From contig CAIZFE010000096.1 of NCBI GenBank assembly GCA_903932145.1, positions 1 to 64,000 of the forward strand: DNA of 64,000 nucleotides. Reading direction: 5' to 3'. Both the position numbers and the translations under genes were made by a program. Positions within the stretch are counted from its first letter, which is position 1; each line of letters opens with the position of its first letter. Positions 45,222 through 53,616 of the stretch are shown in pieces. The stretch is from an uncultured Rhodopila sp. Its GTDB lineage: Bacteria > Pseudomonadota > Alphaproteobacteria > Acetobacterales > Acetobacteraceae. The notes under the pieces were generated by a model. It worked only from the letters and a program-made list of their open reading frames with translations. It was not told where the DNA came from and did no database searches.

Positions 45222-46580
45222 TTAGCCGGTTGCCGGTTTCCCGCAAACCGCCGCCGGAGCCGGTGTCCCTGGCAGCAGACCACGGGCGGCCGCCAGCACA
45301 TCGGCGACCGCGCGGCGCCGGTAGTCCCAGATCGGATCGGGTCCGGGCGGAACGATCGCCATCGTGGCATTGGCCTCAAACAGCAGCACCCGGCCGTCGG
45401 GGGCCAACCCGAAGTCGATACCGCCGTAGTCCAGACCCATAACCGCCTGGATTCGCGCGAGAGCAGCCATCGCGCGCCCGCCGATAACCCCCGGCATGTC
45501 CTCGAGGAAACGACTCTCCTCCGCCCGGAATCGGGGATCGGCTTCCATCGCGGCGCTAAAATAATGCACTTTCCAGTCAACCGAGATCGCAAGATGCAGC
45601 GGATACATGCGCCCGCCGATGAACATCACCCGGTATTTGCGCGCCATCCCATCCGGTCCGCGCGCATTAAGGTATTCGATCGCCAATGGGTCGGAACCCG
45701 GCAACGATCCGGCCGCCGCCGCCAGCGCGTCCCGGCTTTCAACACACACAAAATGCTGACCGGTGTGATAACCGAGCGATCGGAGTAGTAACGGATATCC
45801 GAAATCAGCGGCGCGGGACAAATGTGCCATACGCGGAACGATCAGGTCCGGGATGTCAGCGAGCCGTCGCGCGTTGTCCTCCCGGCCGGTCGCCAGCACC
45901 AGCCCGGGGGCATTGATCACCGGCTCCGCCGCTCCGGGAACAATCCGTTCGGCGTTGACCAGCGCAACATGCGCGAGATCAGCATCGCCGATCGCGTTCA
46001 CGATCGCCGCGGCATCGCCGGGCACCGGTTCGTCCGGGTCCAGGAAGTCGGCGTAGATCGAGGTGACAGCATAGACCCGTTCGTCGATCCAATGCTGTGT
46101 TGGAACGTTTCCGCCGCGTGCGGAAAGCAAGAGGATCAATGGAATGCCGGTGCCCTTGCCGCGATAACGCCGCGGCACGACTGCATGCCCGCAGTACCCT
46201 TTCCGCCAATGCTCATCGGCGTTTTCGCCGAGGTCCGTCAGAGCGCGGGCAAGACCCTGGTGTGCCTGGTAGAGGTCGGGATCGGCCGCCAGGGCGGCTC
46301 TATAGTGCTCCACGGCGGCGGCGGGTTCACCCGCCTCGGACAGCAGATACGCATAGCCGAGACGGGCTGCCTGACTTTCCGGATGGTATCGCAGGGCCTG
46401 GCCGAAGGCTTCCCTGGCCGCCGACACATGCCCGGTGCCGTGCGCCAACGCCCCCAGTTCGGTCAGCGCCACGCAGTGTGTCGGATCGACGCGCAGGACA
46501 TCCAGATAGGCTTGCTTCGCGGCGTCCTCATCACCGTCCTGCAGGTGAGTCCGAGCGCGAACCAGAGCGCTGTCGCTCAT
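45222..46580 (-). CDS. TPR domain fused to an ATP-grasp-like domain
   Basis: A 452-residue protein. The N-terminal third carries about three TPR units ('AYLDVLRVDPTHCVALTELG', 'AFGQALRYHPESQAARLGYA', 'HYRAALAADPDLYQAHQGLA'). The rest resembles an ATP-grasp enzyme: 'GYPLLLRSLGYHTGQH' like a lysine-rich strand, and 'IDFGLAPDGRVLLFEANATM' like the metal-binding DxNxxP region with Glu and Asn. ATP-grasp enzymes join carboxylates to amines or thiols. It is the first gene of a unit with the Rieske oxygenase subunits. Start ATG 46580 or GTG 46589. Product unknown. Confidence 0.72.
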   Translation of the reverse strand: MSDSALVRARTHLQDGDEDAAKQAYLDVLRVDPTHCVALTELGALAHGTGHVSAAREAFGQALRYHPESQAARLGYAYLLSEAGEPAAAVEHYRAALAADPDLYQAHQGLARALTDLGENADEHWRKGYCGHAVVPRRYRGKGTGIPLILLLSARGGNVPTQHWIDERVYAVTSIYADFLDPDEPVPGDAAAIVNAIGDADLAHVALVNAERIVPGAAEPVINAPGLVLATGREDNARRLADIPDLIVPRMAHLSRAADFGYPLLLRSLGYHTGQHFVCVESRDALAAAAGSLPGSDPLAIEYLNARGPDGMARKYRVMFIGGRMYPLHLAISVDWKVHYFSAAMEADPRFRAEESRFLEDMPGVIGGRAMAALARIQAVMGLDYGGIDFGLAPDGRVLLFEANATMAIVPPGPDPIWDYRRRAVADVLAAARGLLPGTPAPAAVCGKPATG

Positions 46581-46581
46581 G

Positions 46582-47103
46582 TCACACAAACGGCCGTTGA
46601 GACTGACGCACGGCTATTCCACTTCCGTCATGGCCCGGACAAGCTGGGCCATGACGGTGGGGGCAAGAGTCGGCAGCAACGCGGACTGGTATCAGACGCT
46701 TCTGGAAGAACAGCCGCTGGTGGCCGGGCGGAGAGTCGTCCAGCATACCGAACAAGGAAAATCCCAGCCTTTCATAGAACGGCCCGGCCTGGAAGCTGAG
46801 TGTTTCGACCTGAATGCCGATGCAGCCTCGAACGCGTGCCTCGGTTTCCGCCCGCGCGATCAACGCCGAACCGACCCCTTGCCTTCGCATCGTTTCTGGA
46901 ACGAATAGCATTTCGAGTTTCAACCATCGAAAGAGGCTGACGCTCCAAAGACCGCCGATCGCGGCCCCATCGGCGTCCCTGATCGGAATCACCATCAAGC
47001 GCGGGTTGGCCATCCCTATCACATCCCGAGAAGCGCCGTCCAACGCTTCGTAGATCGCTTGGAATATGCCAGGTTCGGCCGTATCGGAAACCGCAAGGTC
47101 CAT
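46582..47103 (-). CDS. GNAT family N-acetyltransferase with palindrome-encoded tail
   Basis: A 173-residue acetyltransferase. 'LEMLFVPETMRRQGVGSALI' is the acetyl-CoA binding motif A (R/QxxGxG/A) and 'AGPFYERLGFSLFG' motif B, after which GNAT proteins normally end near 'QRLFFQKRL'. The last roughly 30 residues ('CPHRHGPACPGHDG' within) are encoded by the dispersed palindrome at 46625-46657 and the DNA beyond it. Its ATG 47103 overlaps the stop of a His-rich protein gene by one base. Confidence 0.8.
   Translation of the reverse strand: MDLAVSDTAEPGIFQAIYEALDGASRDVIGMANPRLMVIPIRDADGAAIGGLWSVSLFRWLKLEMLFVPETMRRQGVGSALIARAETEARVRGCIGIQVETLSFQAGPFYERLGFSLFGMLDDSPPGHQRLFFQKRLIPVRVAADSCPHRHGPACPGHDGSGIAVRQSQRPFV
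46625..46657. repeat. Dispersed palindrome, complete copy, inside a coding 3' end
   Basis: CCGTCATGGCCC (46625-46636) and GGGCCATGACGG (46646-46657) are perfect 12-base arms around GGACAAGCT. This copy lies within the last codons of the GNAT gene. Confidence 0.8.
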
Positions 47104-47363
47104 CAGGCGAGGGTGTTGAGGATGTTCGCCGCGCTCGTGTTTGTGCCACCCGGGTTTGTGCCGGTCGTGTCGGTTTGCGCCGGATTGGCGCCGCCGCCAT
47201 GGTGATGATGGTGATGATGCACCTGCTGGGGCTGTTGCGGCACGGCGGCGGCCTGCTGCGTCGCGCCTGCCGGGGTTTGCGGCGGCGAAGCAGGCGTCTG
47301 CGCTGCTTGCAACTGCTGAAGGTATGCCGCCGACGATGCGGCGGATACGCCTGCTATACTCAT
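47103..47363 (-). CDS. Histidine-rich small protein
   Basis: An 86-residue low-complexity protein. It begins 'MSIAGVSAASSAAYLQQLQ', then a proline/glutamine/alanine stretch, seven consecutive His at residues 49-55, and a glycine/threonine/asparagine tail. No signal peptide. ATG 47363 follows AGGAGCTTTAA, a good site. The stop overlaps the GNAT start (TGATG), suggesting coupling. The His run could bind Ni, Zn or Cu. Similar short 'MSISG-type' low-complexity proteins occur in related genomes, but no function is known to me. Confidence 0.65.
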   Translation of the reverse strand: MSIAGVSAASSAAYLQQLQAAQTPASPPQTPAGATQQAAAVPQQPQQVHHHHHHHGGGANPAQTDTTGTNPGGTNTSAANILNTLA

Positions 47364-47573
47364 TTAAAGCTCCTGTCTGGTTCAACCCGGGGCACTCTAC
47401 TGGCGAAACCTTAACAAGACCTTAATGCGCCGTAACAAAAGGTGACAAATTACCGATTTTCGTCCGGGCCGCCCCGAAGCACCGCCACGCGTTGTGATCC
47501 CACATGGAATCGATACTGTTGGCCGGTCAGGATCGCCTGGTGGGCGTCCAACGACCCGTAACCGGAGCAGCCA

Positions 47574-48791
47574 ATGCGCGCATTCCTCGTCGGCCTGATC
47601 GCACTCCTGTTAGCCAGCGGCGTGGCCCGCGCGGCGCAGACCCCGGACCCGAAGCTGGGCGACGGCGGCGTCTCACCGTTTTACTCCTGGACCGGAGACA
47701 TTCCGGAAGCGCCAGGGCGGATGTTGCGCACCGAACCACTTAATCCTGTGCTGGGCCTGACAGGAGCCAGCGAACAATTCCGCATTCTGTACACGTCGAC
47801 CGACGGCATCGGCGGCAAGGCGCCGGTCACCGTGTCCGGCGCTTACTTCGTCCCGAAGGGGGCGACGCCAGCAGGAGGCTGGCCGGTGGTCGCATGGGCG
47901 CACGGCACAACCGGGGTCGCGGATATTTGCGCGCCGTCGTGGATGCCACGGTCGCAGCGAGACGCGGCCTACCTCAACACCTGGCTCCAGCAAGGCTTCG
48001 CCATCGTCGCGACCGACTATCAAGGGCTCGGAACCGCCGGTCTGCACCCTTATCCTGCGGTGCGGGCGCTGGCGTACAGCGTTCTGGACAGCGTGCGCGC
48101 GGTGCTGAGCGGCGTTCCCGGCCTCGCCAACCGGATCATCATCGTTGGGCAATCGCAAGGCGGCGCGGCGACGTTCGCCGCTGTGGGTGAGGCGCCGGGT
48201 TACGCGCCCGAACTCCACATTCGGGGCGGCGTGGCGACAGGGGTGCCGTATCTTGCCGCCACGATGCGGCCGGCGGAAGGGGCGGCGTCCTCCTCGTCGG
48301 ACCTCGCCGACCGGACAGTCGCCTATGCCTTCTATGCCGCGCTGGTCTCGCTGCAGCTCAATCCGTCGCTGACTCCGGACCAACTGGTCAGCCCGCGCGG
48401 GTTGCCGTTTCTGGAACTGGCACGCACCACCTGCGTCGGGCCGCTGTTCCGAGCCGTGACGGGTGCCGGTCTCAATCGGGCGAATTCGTTGTTGCCCGGG
48501 TATCGCCGGGCATCGATCGAGAACGCGGCGCTTTTCAGGTACTCGACGACCAGGCTAGCGACCCCGATTTTCATCGGAATCGGTGAGCGGGATCAGGACG
48601 TGGTGCCGGCGCGGCAGCTTGCCCTGGTGCGGGATGCCTGCGCGGCCGGTTCGGTGGTGGAGGCGCATGTGTATGCCGGCCTCGATCACGGCGCGACGGT
48701 CAACGCGTCGCTGAAAGATTCGGTGCCATTTGTGCGGAAGCTGATGGCGGGCGAGGCGATCAGTCCGGTCTGTCGACCAACGGCGGAGTGA
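47574..48791 (+). CDS. Secreted lipase/esterase (alpha/beta hydrolase, LIP family)
   Basis: A 405-residue exported hydrolase (signal peptide about 1-20, 'GVARA-AQT'). 'VVAWAHGTTGVADIC' forms the oxyanion side, the nucleophile Ser is in 'IIVGQSQGGAATFA', the acid in 'GIGERDQDVVPA', and the His in 'YAGLDHGATVNA'. This matches secretory lipases of the LIP family, seen in fungi and some bacteria. Divergent from the His-rich gene. ATG 47574 has CCGGAGCAGCCA upstream. Confidence 0.84.
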   Translation: MRAFLVGLIALLLASGVARAAQTPDPKLGDGGVSPFYSWTGDIPEAPGRMLRTEPLNPVLGLTGASEQFRILYTSTDGIGGKAPVTVSGAYFVPKGATPAGGWPVVAWAHGTTGVADICAPSWMPRSQRDAAYLNTWLQQGFAIVATDYQGLGTAGLHPYPAVRALAYSVLDSVRAVLSGVPGLANRIIIVGQSQGGAATFAAVGEAPGYAPELHIRGGVATGVPYLAATMRPAEGAASSSSDLADRTVAYAFYAALVSLQLNPSLTPDQLVSPRGLPFLELARTTCVGPLFRAVTGAGLNRANSLLPGYRRASIENAALFRYSTTRLATPIFIGIGERDQDVVPARQLALVRDACAAGSVVEAHVYAGLDHGATVNASLKDSVPFVRKLMAGEAISPVCRPTAE

Positions 48792-48856
48792 TACGACTTG
48801 ACGGCGACATTGCACTTCCGTCCTGGCCCCCTGTGCCCTGACGGTGCCGCGACAGG

Positions 48857-48882
48857 TGGCCCGGACAAGCCGGGCCATGACG
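48857..48882. repeat. Dispersed palindrome copy
   Basis: TGGCCCGG (48857-48864) and CCGGGCCA (48870-48877) followed by TGACG form a partial copy between the convergent lipase and FAD monooxygenase genes. Confidence 0.65.
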
Positions 48883-48924
48883 ATGGGGGAGAAGAGCGAC
48901 TATAAACGGGGGCTTCGTTTAAGC

Positions 48925-50109
48925 TTACACTGAAACTGTCAGCGCATTATACTCGTACAGACAGTCGTAGCGTTGCTTTACCTTCTCGGGCAGGAACTCC
49001 CGATCCACGTAGGCCGCCGCACCCTCGGGATTACCGAACGCCGGATTGTGGAAGCGTTTGGTGTTGTCGGACGATCCGCGCACGATCGCGGTGGTGCGTT
49101 GTAAACGCGCGGCCTCGTAACGACGCAGGGCAGCGGGGATGTCGGACATGTCCAGGCATCGAGCGATCACGACCGCGTCCTCCAGCGCCATGTTGGCGCC
49201 CTGGGCGAGGAACGGCAGCGTCGGGTGCGCCGCGTCGCCCATCACACAGACGCGGCCTTGCGCGTAGTGATCCAGCGGTTCGCGGCCCAACAGCGCCCAT
49301 TTGTAGGGCGTATCGATGTTGCGGATGATGGTCTTGACGTCTTCATGCCAGTTGCGCAGGTCGTGCAGGCATTCCTCCCGGCTGCCGGGTTCGTTCCAGG
49401 ATTCGACACGCCAGTCGTCCCGTTCCACCACGCCGACGAAGTTCAGCAACTCGCCCCGCCGCAACGGATAGGTCACGACATGGCCGCCGACGCCCATCCA
49501 GTTGGCCCCGACCAGCCGGCGTTGATGTGGCGGCAGGCGGTCCATCGGCACCAGACCGCGCCATGCCATGATGCCGGTGAATGTGGCTGAGCCCTGGCCG
49601 AACATCTGCTGGCGCACCCGCGAATGCACCCCGTCGGCGCCGATCAGCACGTCGCCGGTGGCTTGTTCGCCGTTAGCGAGGTGCAGTGTGACGCCGCTTT
49701 CAGTCTGTTCGAAACCGACGCAGCCGTTGCCGGCCTGGATCGCATCCGGGCGAGCGGCGCGCACGGCGTCCAGCAGCACTTTGTGGAAATCGCCGCGATG
49801 CACCATCCAATACGGGGCGCCGAAGCGTTCAACCGAGGTTTCGCCCAGATCGAACGTCGGCCAACTCTGCCCGGTGCTGCCCAGCCGGATTTCCTTGCTG
49901 GTCGCGGCGCAGACAACCTTCAGCATCTCCGCTTCCAGGCCGAGCGCGATCAGGATGCGGGTGCCGTTGGCGCCAAGCTGCACGCCGGCGCCGACCTCGC
50001 GCAATTCGACCGCCTGTTCGAACAGCCGCACCTGATGGCCACGCTGGATCAGAGCCAAAGCTGCCGTCAGGCCGCCAAGACCGGCGCCCGCGATCAGGAT
50101 ATCAGCCAT
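48925..50109 (-). CDS. FAD-dependent aromatic monooxygenase (salicylate/3-hydroxybenzoate hydroxylase-like)
   Basis: A 394-residue group A flavoprotein monooxygenase. 'ILIAGAGLGGLTAALAL' binds FAD, 'VLIGADGVHSRVR' is the DG motif for FAD and NAD(P)H, and 'VCVMGDAAHPTLPFLAQGA' is the GD motif. The substrate is probably a hydroxybenzoate-type acid. ATG 50109 follows a GGGGGAAACC leader; the longer frame to 50145 is not supported by family starts. Confidence 0.88.
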   Translation of the reverse strand: MADILIAGAGLGGLTAALALIQRGHQVRLFEQAVELREVGAGVQLGANGTRILIALGLEAEMLKVVCAATSKEIRLGSTGQSWPTFDLGETSVERFGAPYWMVHRGDFHKVLLDAVRAARPDAIQAGNGCVGFEQTESGVTLHLANGEQATGDVLIGADGVHSRVRQQMFGQGSATFTGIMAWRGLVPMDRLPPHQRRLVGANWMGVGGHVVTYPLRRGELLNFVGVVERDDWRVESWNEPGSREECLHDLRNWHEDVKTIIRNIDTPYKWALLGREPLDHYAQGRVCVMGDAAHPTLPFLAQGANMALEDAVVIARCLDMSDIPAALRRYEAARLQRTTAIVRGSSDNTKRFHNPAFGNPEGAAAYVDREFLPEKVKQRYDCLYEYNALTVSV

Positions 50110-50141
50110 TGGTTTCCCCCTTCTTGCCGTTGACCCGGCCG

Positions 50142-50687
50142 TCACCGCACGGATTGAAGCCCAGACAACACCGCCGCGACAAGCGCGTCCACCGGGGCGC
50201 TGGAATCCAGCCGCAGCACCGGAGCCGGTTGATCCGCCAGCCAGGACCGATGCGTCACCAGGCCAAGACGTAAAGATCCCGCCGTGTCATAGGCCTCGGC
50301 CCAGGCGATAAAGGCGGCGTTGGCTGTTTCCATGTCGCCGCCGGGCCGGATGCGCGCGCCATACCGGGCGGCCTCACGCTGCCGCAACCGTTGCATGCGG
50401 ACGGCATGATCGAGTTGGAGGAACACCACCAGATCGTAGTGCGGCTCTAACGGCGCGGCCCACTTCGTTGCTGCCCCGGAAAACACCCAGTGTCCTTCGG
50501 CCGGCAGTGTTCGCTGCAACAGTGCCTGCCGTTCCTCCGGGGCGCGCGGCGTCGTGAACGGCGGATCCGTGTGCAGCCAATACAGGCTATCGGAGTCGGC
50601 ATGCCGCACGCCAAGCCGCCACGCGAGGGCGGCGCCAAGCGTCGATGTGCCGGAGCCAGAGGCCCCCAGGATGTGGATCCGAGGCAT
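50142..50687 (-). CDS. P-loop kinase-like protein (adenylate kinase/FlaR type)
   Basis: A 181-residue P-loop protein beginning 'MPRIHILGASGSGTSTLG'. The Walker A loop has Thr where Lys is usual (GSGTST), a pattern I have seen in this small kinase-like family. 'RQALLQRTLPAEGHWVFSG' and 'DLVVFLQLDHAVRMQRL' match the topology-modulation/adenylate-kinase-like group. Start ATG 50687 is clear. Substrate and activity unknown. Confidence 0.7.
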   Translation of the reverse strand: MPRIHILGASGSGTSTLGAALAWRLGVRHADSDSLYWLHTDPPFTTPRAPEERQALLQRTLPAEGHWVFSGAATKWAAPLEPHYDLVVFLQLDHAVRMQRLRQREAARYGARIRPGGDMETANAAFIAWAEAYDTAGSLRLGLVTHRSWLADQPAPVLRLDSSAPVDALVAAVLSGLQSVR

Positions 50688-50819
50688 GGAAACCGCGCTT
50701 AGCGTGATTCCGGGCGGACGTGAAGGCAACGTATTGCTTTTCGTCCACACAGGGCCGCGACTTGGCGGCGGCGGCAACATGGCCTGTAATCGCCGCAGCC
50801 GCGAAAGAGCCGTCCAAGC

Positions 50820-52202
50820 ATGAACGAAAAAGCCGACCGCGTTGACCGCCGCGTCTGGATCATTGCCGCCGCCTGCACCTGCGGGCCGCTGATGTCGGGT
50901 CTGGACTCGACCATGGTCAACGTCTCACTGGACACGATCGGGCGCGTGTTCGGCGTGGCGTTGGGGACGACGCAGTGGATCACCAGCGGCTACCTGCTGG
51001 CGTTGGCCCTGGCGTTGCCCCTGAGCGGCTGGCTGATCGACCGGGTGGGCGCGCGCCGCATCTTTTTGGGTTGCTTCGCGGGGTTCGTGATATGCTCGAT
51101 GCTGTGCGGGATTGTGCAGTCGATCGGGCTGTTGATTGCCTGCCGCGTGCTACAGGGCGTGGCGGGCGGACTGCTGGCCCCGATGATGCAAATGATGATG
51201 GCCCGGCACGCCGGCCGCCACATGGCCAGGGTGATCGGAGTCGCCGCGATGCCGGTGATGATCGGCCAGATGTTCGGACCGTCACTGGGCGGCCTGATCC
51301 TGACCTATCTGGACTGGCACTGGATTTTCTTCGTCAATGTGCCGGTTGGGTTGCTGGCGATCGGGTTTGCCTGGATGGTTCTGCCATCAGACGAGACGAC
51401 CAGCGCGCGGCGGCTCGATCTGCTCGGTTTTGCCATGGTTTCGCCGGGGTTGGCGCTGCTGCTGCAAGGGTTGGTGTCGCTGGCGCATGGCAGTCCCGAG
51501 GCGCCCTACAGTTTGGTTGCCAGCGTGGTGCTGTTGGCGGCGTTTGCGTGGCATGCGCTGCGGCGTCCGGCGACCGCGCTGATCGATCTGCGACTGTTCA
51601 AGGCGCGGACGTTCCGGGCCGCCGCGACGACTCAGTTCCTGTCGAATGCCATCAACTTTGGCGGCCAGCTTCTGATGCCGCTGTATTTTCTGAAGTTGCG
51701 GGGGTTGCCCCCGAGCACGACGGGTTTGCTGTTGATGCCGATGGGACTGGGGGTTTTCTTCGCGCTGCCGATCATGGGGCGTTTGAGCGAACGTTTCGGC
51801 GCGCGGGCGATCTCCGGCACCGGTGCGTTGTTGTCATTTCTGGGCACTGTGCCATTCGCGTTGGCGGGGACCGAGACGCCGTTGGCGTTTTTGTGTGGGG
51901 CGTTGCTGGTGCGCGGGTTCGGCGGTGGCTCGATCACCATTCCATCGGCCGCGGCCGCCTACGCGTCGGTGCCGCGCGAATCGTTGGGTCACGCAACGAC
52001 CGCGATCAATATTTGCCAGCGTTTCGGCGGCCCGGCGGGCACGACCGGGTTGGCGATCTGCCTGCAATTCGCATTGCTGCGATTTGACGCGCCGGCCGAG
52101 GCTTATGCGGTGGCGTTCTGGGTGTTGGCCGGGTTCGCGGCGGCGGCGCTGTTGGCGGCATCCCGGTTGCCGGGGCGCTTACGTTTACCGAAAACAGCAT
52201 GA
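50820..52202 (+). CDS. DHA2-type MFS multidrug exporter (EmrB/QacA-like)
   Basis: A 460-residue membrane protein with about 14 hydrophobic helices. 'PLMSGLDSTMVNVSLDTI' in TM1 is the motif D1 of drug:H+ antiporters, 'GWLIDRVGARRIFLGCFAG' is motif A, and 'RVLQGVAGGLLAPMMQMMM' carries motif B. No EmrA membrane-fusion gene is adjacent. The enoyl-CoA hydratase starts 13 bases after the stop, so they are probably cotranscribed. Confidence 0.86.
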   Translation: MNEKADRVDRRVWIIAAACTCGPLMSGLDSTMVNVSLDTIGRVFGVALGTTQWITSGYLLALALALPLSGWLIDRVGARRIFLGCFAGFVICSMLCGIVQSIGLLIACRVLQGVAGGLLAPMMQMMMARHAGRHMARVIGVAAMPVMIGQMFGPSLGGLILTYLDWHWIFFVNVPVGLLAIGFAWMVLPSDETTSARRLDLLGFAMVSPGLALLLQGLVSLAHGSPEAPYSLVASVVLLAAFAWHALRRPATALIDLRLFKARTFRAAATTQFLSNAINFGGQLLMPLYFLKLRGLPPSTTGLLLMPMGLGVFFALPIMGRLSERFGARAISGTGALLSFLGTVPFALAGTETPLAFLCGALLVRGFGGGSITIPSAAAAYASVPRESLGHATTAINICQRFGGPAGTTGLAICLQFALLRFDAPAEAYAVAFWVLAGFAAAALLAASRLPGRLRLPKTA

Positions 52203-52215
52203 AGGGGAGAGAACA

Positions 52216-53070
52216 ATGGAATTCGAACAGATCACCTATGAGGTTAAGGGCACGACAGCGATCGTTACGCTGAATCGCCCGGAACGGCGCAATGCGCTGA
52301 GCGGAAAATTGTTGCGGGAGTTGAACGCGGCGCTGAAGGAAGCCGACGAATTCAACCCCGTCCATTGCGTGGTGCTGCGCGGCGCCGGGCCGCATTTCTG
52401 TGCCGGGGCCGATCTGAACGAATTCTCCTCCGGCCGGGGTCCGGAGTATCGCGGCCGCGCCGAGATCGATGACGATGTGTGGCGGTTGGAGCAAGGGCAG
52501 AAACTGCGGGTCGAATTGTTCGACATGCACAAGCCGGTCATTGCGCAGGTGCATGGGACGTGCATCGGGATCGGCACCGAACTCGCGTGGTTCTGCGACA
52601 TGATTATCGTTGCCGATGACGCCAGGATTGGCTTTCCGCCGGTGCGCGACCTGGGCACCCCGCCCGGCAGCATGTGGCTGTATCATTGCGGGCCGCAATG
52701 GGCGAAACGGTTGTTGCTGACGGGGGATTCGCTGTCGGGCAAGGACGCGGCGGAGATCGGGCTGGCGTTGAAATCCTACCCGGCGGGGGAACTGGAAACC
52801 GAGGTCATGCGGCTCGCGGATCGGATGGGACTGGTGGACCCACATTTGCTTTCGGCTAACAAGCGTCTGGTCAATCTGGGGCTGGAACTGATGGGTGCCA
52901 GGACTTTGCAACGGATCGGGTCGGAGATCGATGCGCGCGGGCACCTCGCCCCCAAGGCGATGGCGTTTAAGGCGACGATGCGGGAGCACGGGGTGAAGCA
53001 CGCGTTCCAGCAGCGGGACGCGGCGTTTGGGAGCGGGTATGCGGCGGTGCGGGGGCGCGATCCGGATTGA
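52216..53070 (+). CDS. Enoyl-CoA hydratase/isomerase family protein
   Basis: A 284-residue crotonase-fold protein. 'LNRPERRNALSGKLLREL' is the CoA-binding start, 'HFCAGADLNEFSS' and 'VHGTCIGIGTELAWFCD' the oxyanion-hole segments. At the place of a catalytic Glu it reads 'PPVRDLGTPPGSM', so classic hydratase activity is uncertain. ATG 52216 follows GGGGAGAGAACA. Confidence 0.86.
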   Translation: MEFEQITYEVKGTTAIVTLNRPERRNALSGKLLRELNAALKEADEFNPVHCVVLRGAGPHFCAGADLNEFSSGRGPEYRGRAEIDDDVWRLEQGQKLRVELFDMHKPVIAQVHGTCIGIGTELAWFCDMIIVADDARIGFPPVRDLGTPPGSMWLYHCGPQWAKRLLLTGDSLSGKDAAEIGLALKSYPAGELETEVMRLADRMGLVDPHLLSANKRLVNLGLELMGARTLQRIGSEIDARGHLAPKAMAFKATMREHGVKHAFQQRDAAFGSGYAAVRGRDPD

Positions 53071-53616
53071 AATCAAGGGCACGTCCTCCCCCACCCCAGA
53101 TCAAACGGCGGGGGAGGACAAACGCCCGGACCATTCGCGATATGCGAGGCAAATTGCTCAATGCACATGCAGTTTGCGGGGCAGTTTGCGACAGCGCCGG
53201 CCCACTGCGCTCAGTTTTGGACTATATTATCGGTTTGACTGATGATTTGGCGTTACGGTTACGGCATAACCATAAGATCTCGCATGATCGTAATCATATA
53301 TTTGTGTCAATATATTGAAAAAACCACGGAATTCACCGCTCCGATTGCAATCGTCACCGATCGAATTTTTTTCGTCGTTCAGAAACAAATAGTTGCACGA
53401 AATATAACGTCACATTGATGGCACGGTCATTGCTTTATAATCATAGATCCTCATGATCGTTTATTACATCCGTATCAATTGACTCCGGCGGGTAACGCGA
53501 TCACCGCTCCGATGACAATCGTCACCGGTTGGATTTCTTGTCCGTCGCCCAGCATCAGGCCGTTGCGCGAAATATACTGTAGTAATGACTCATGCAACAC
53601 CCTGAATGGACCGATC
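53071..53616. other. AT-rich leader with a 170-bp imperfect tandem duplication
   Basis: This gap contains no convincing gene. Two diverged copies of about 140 bases (53270-53406 and 53440-53577) share CATGATCGT, CACCGCTCCG, ATCGTCACCG and GTTGCxCGAAATATA at spacing 169-171. The region is much more AT-rich than its surroundings and lies just before the DUF3494 gene, so it may hold its promoter and control sites. Confidence 0.65.

Noticed and set aside
47190-47215. CATGGTGATGATGGTGATGATG microsatellite-like run
   Set aside because: It is the antisense of the His codon run in the small His-rich gene, so it is explained by coding.
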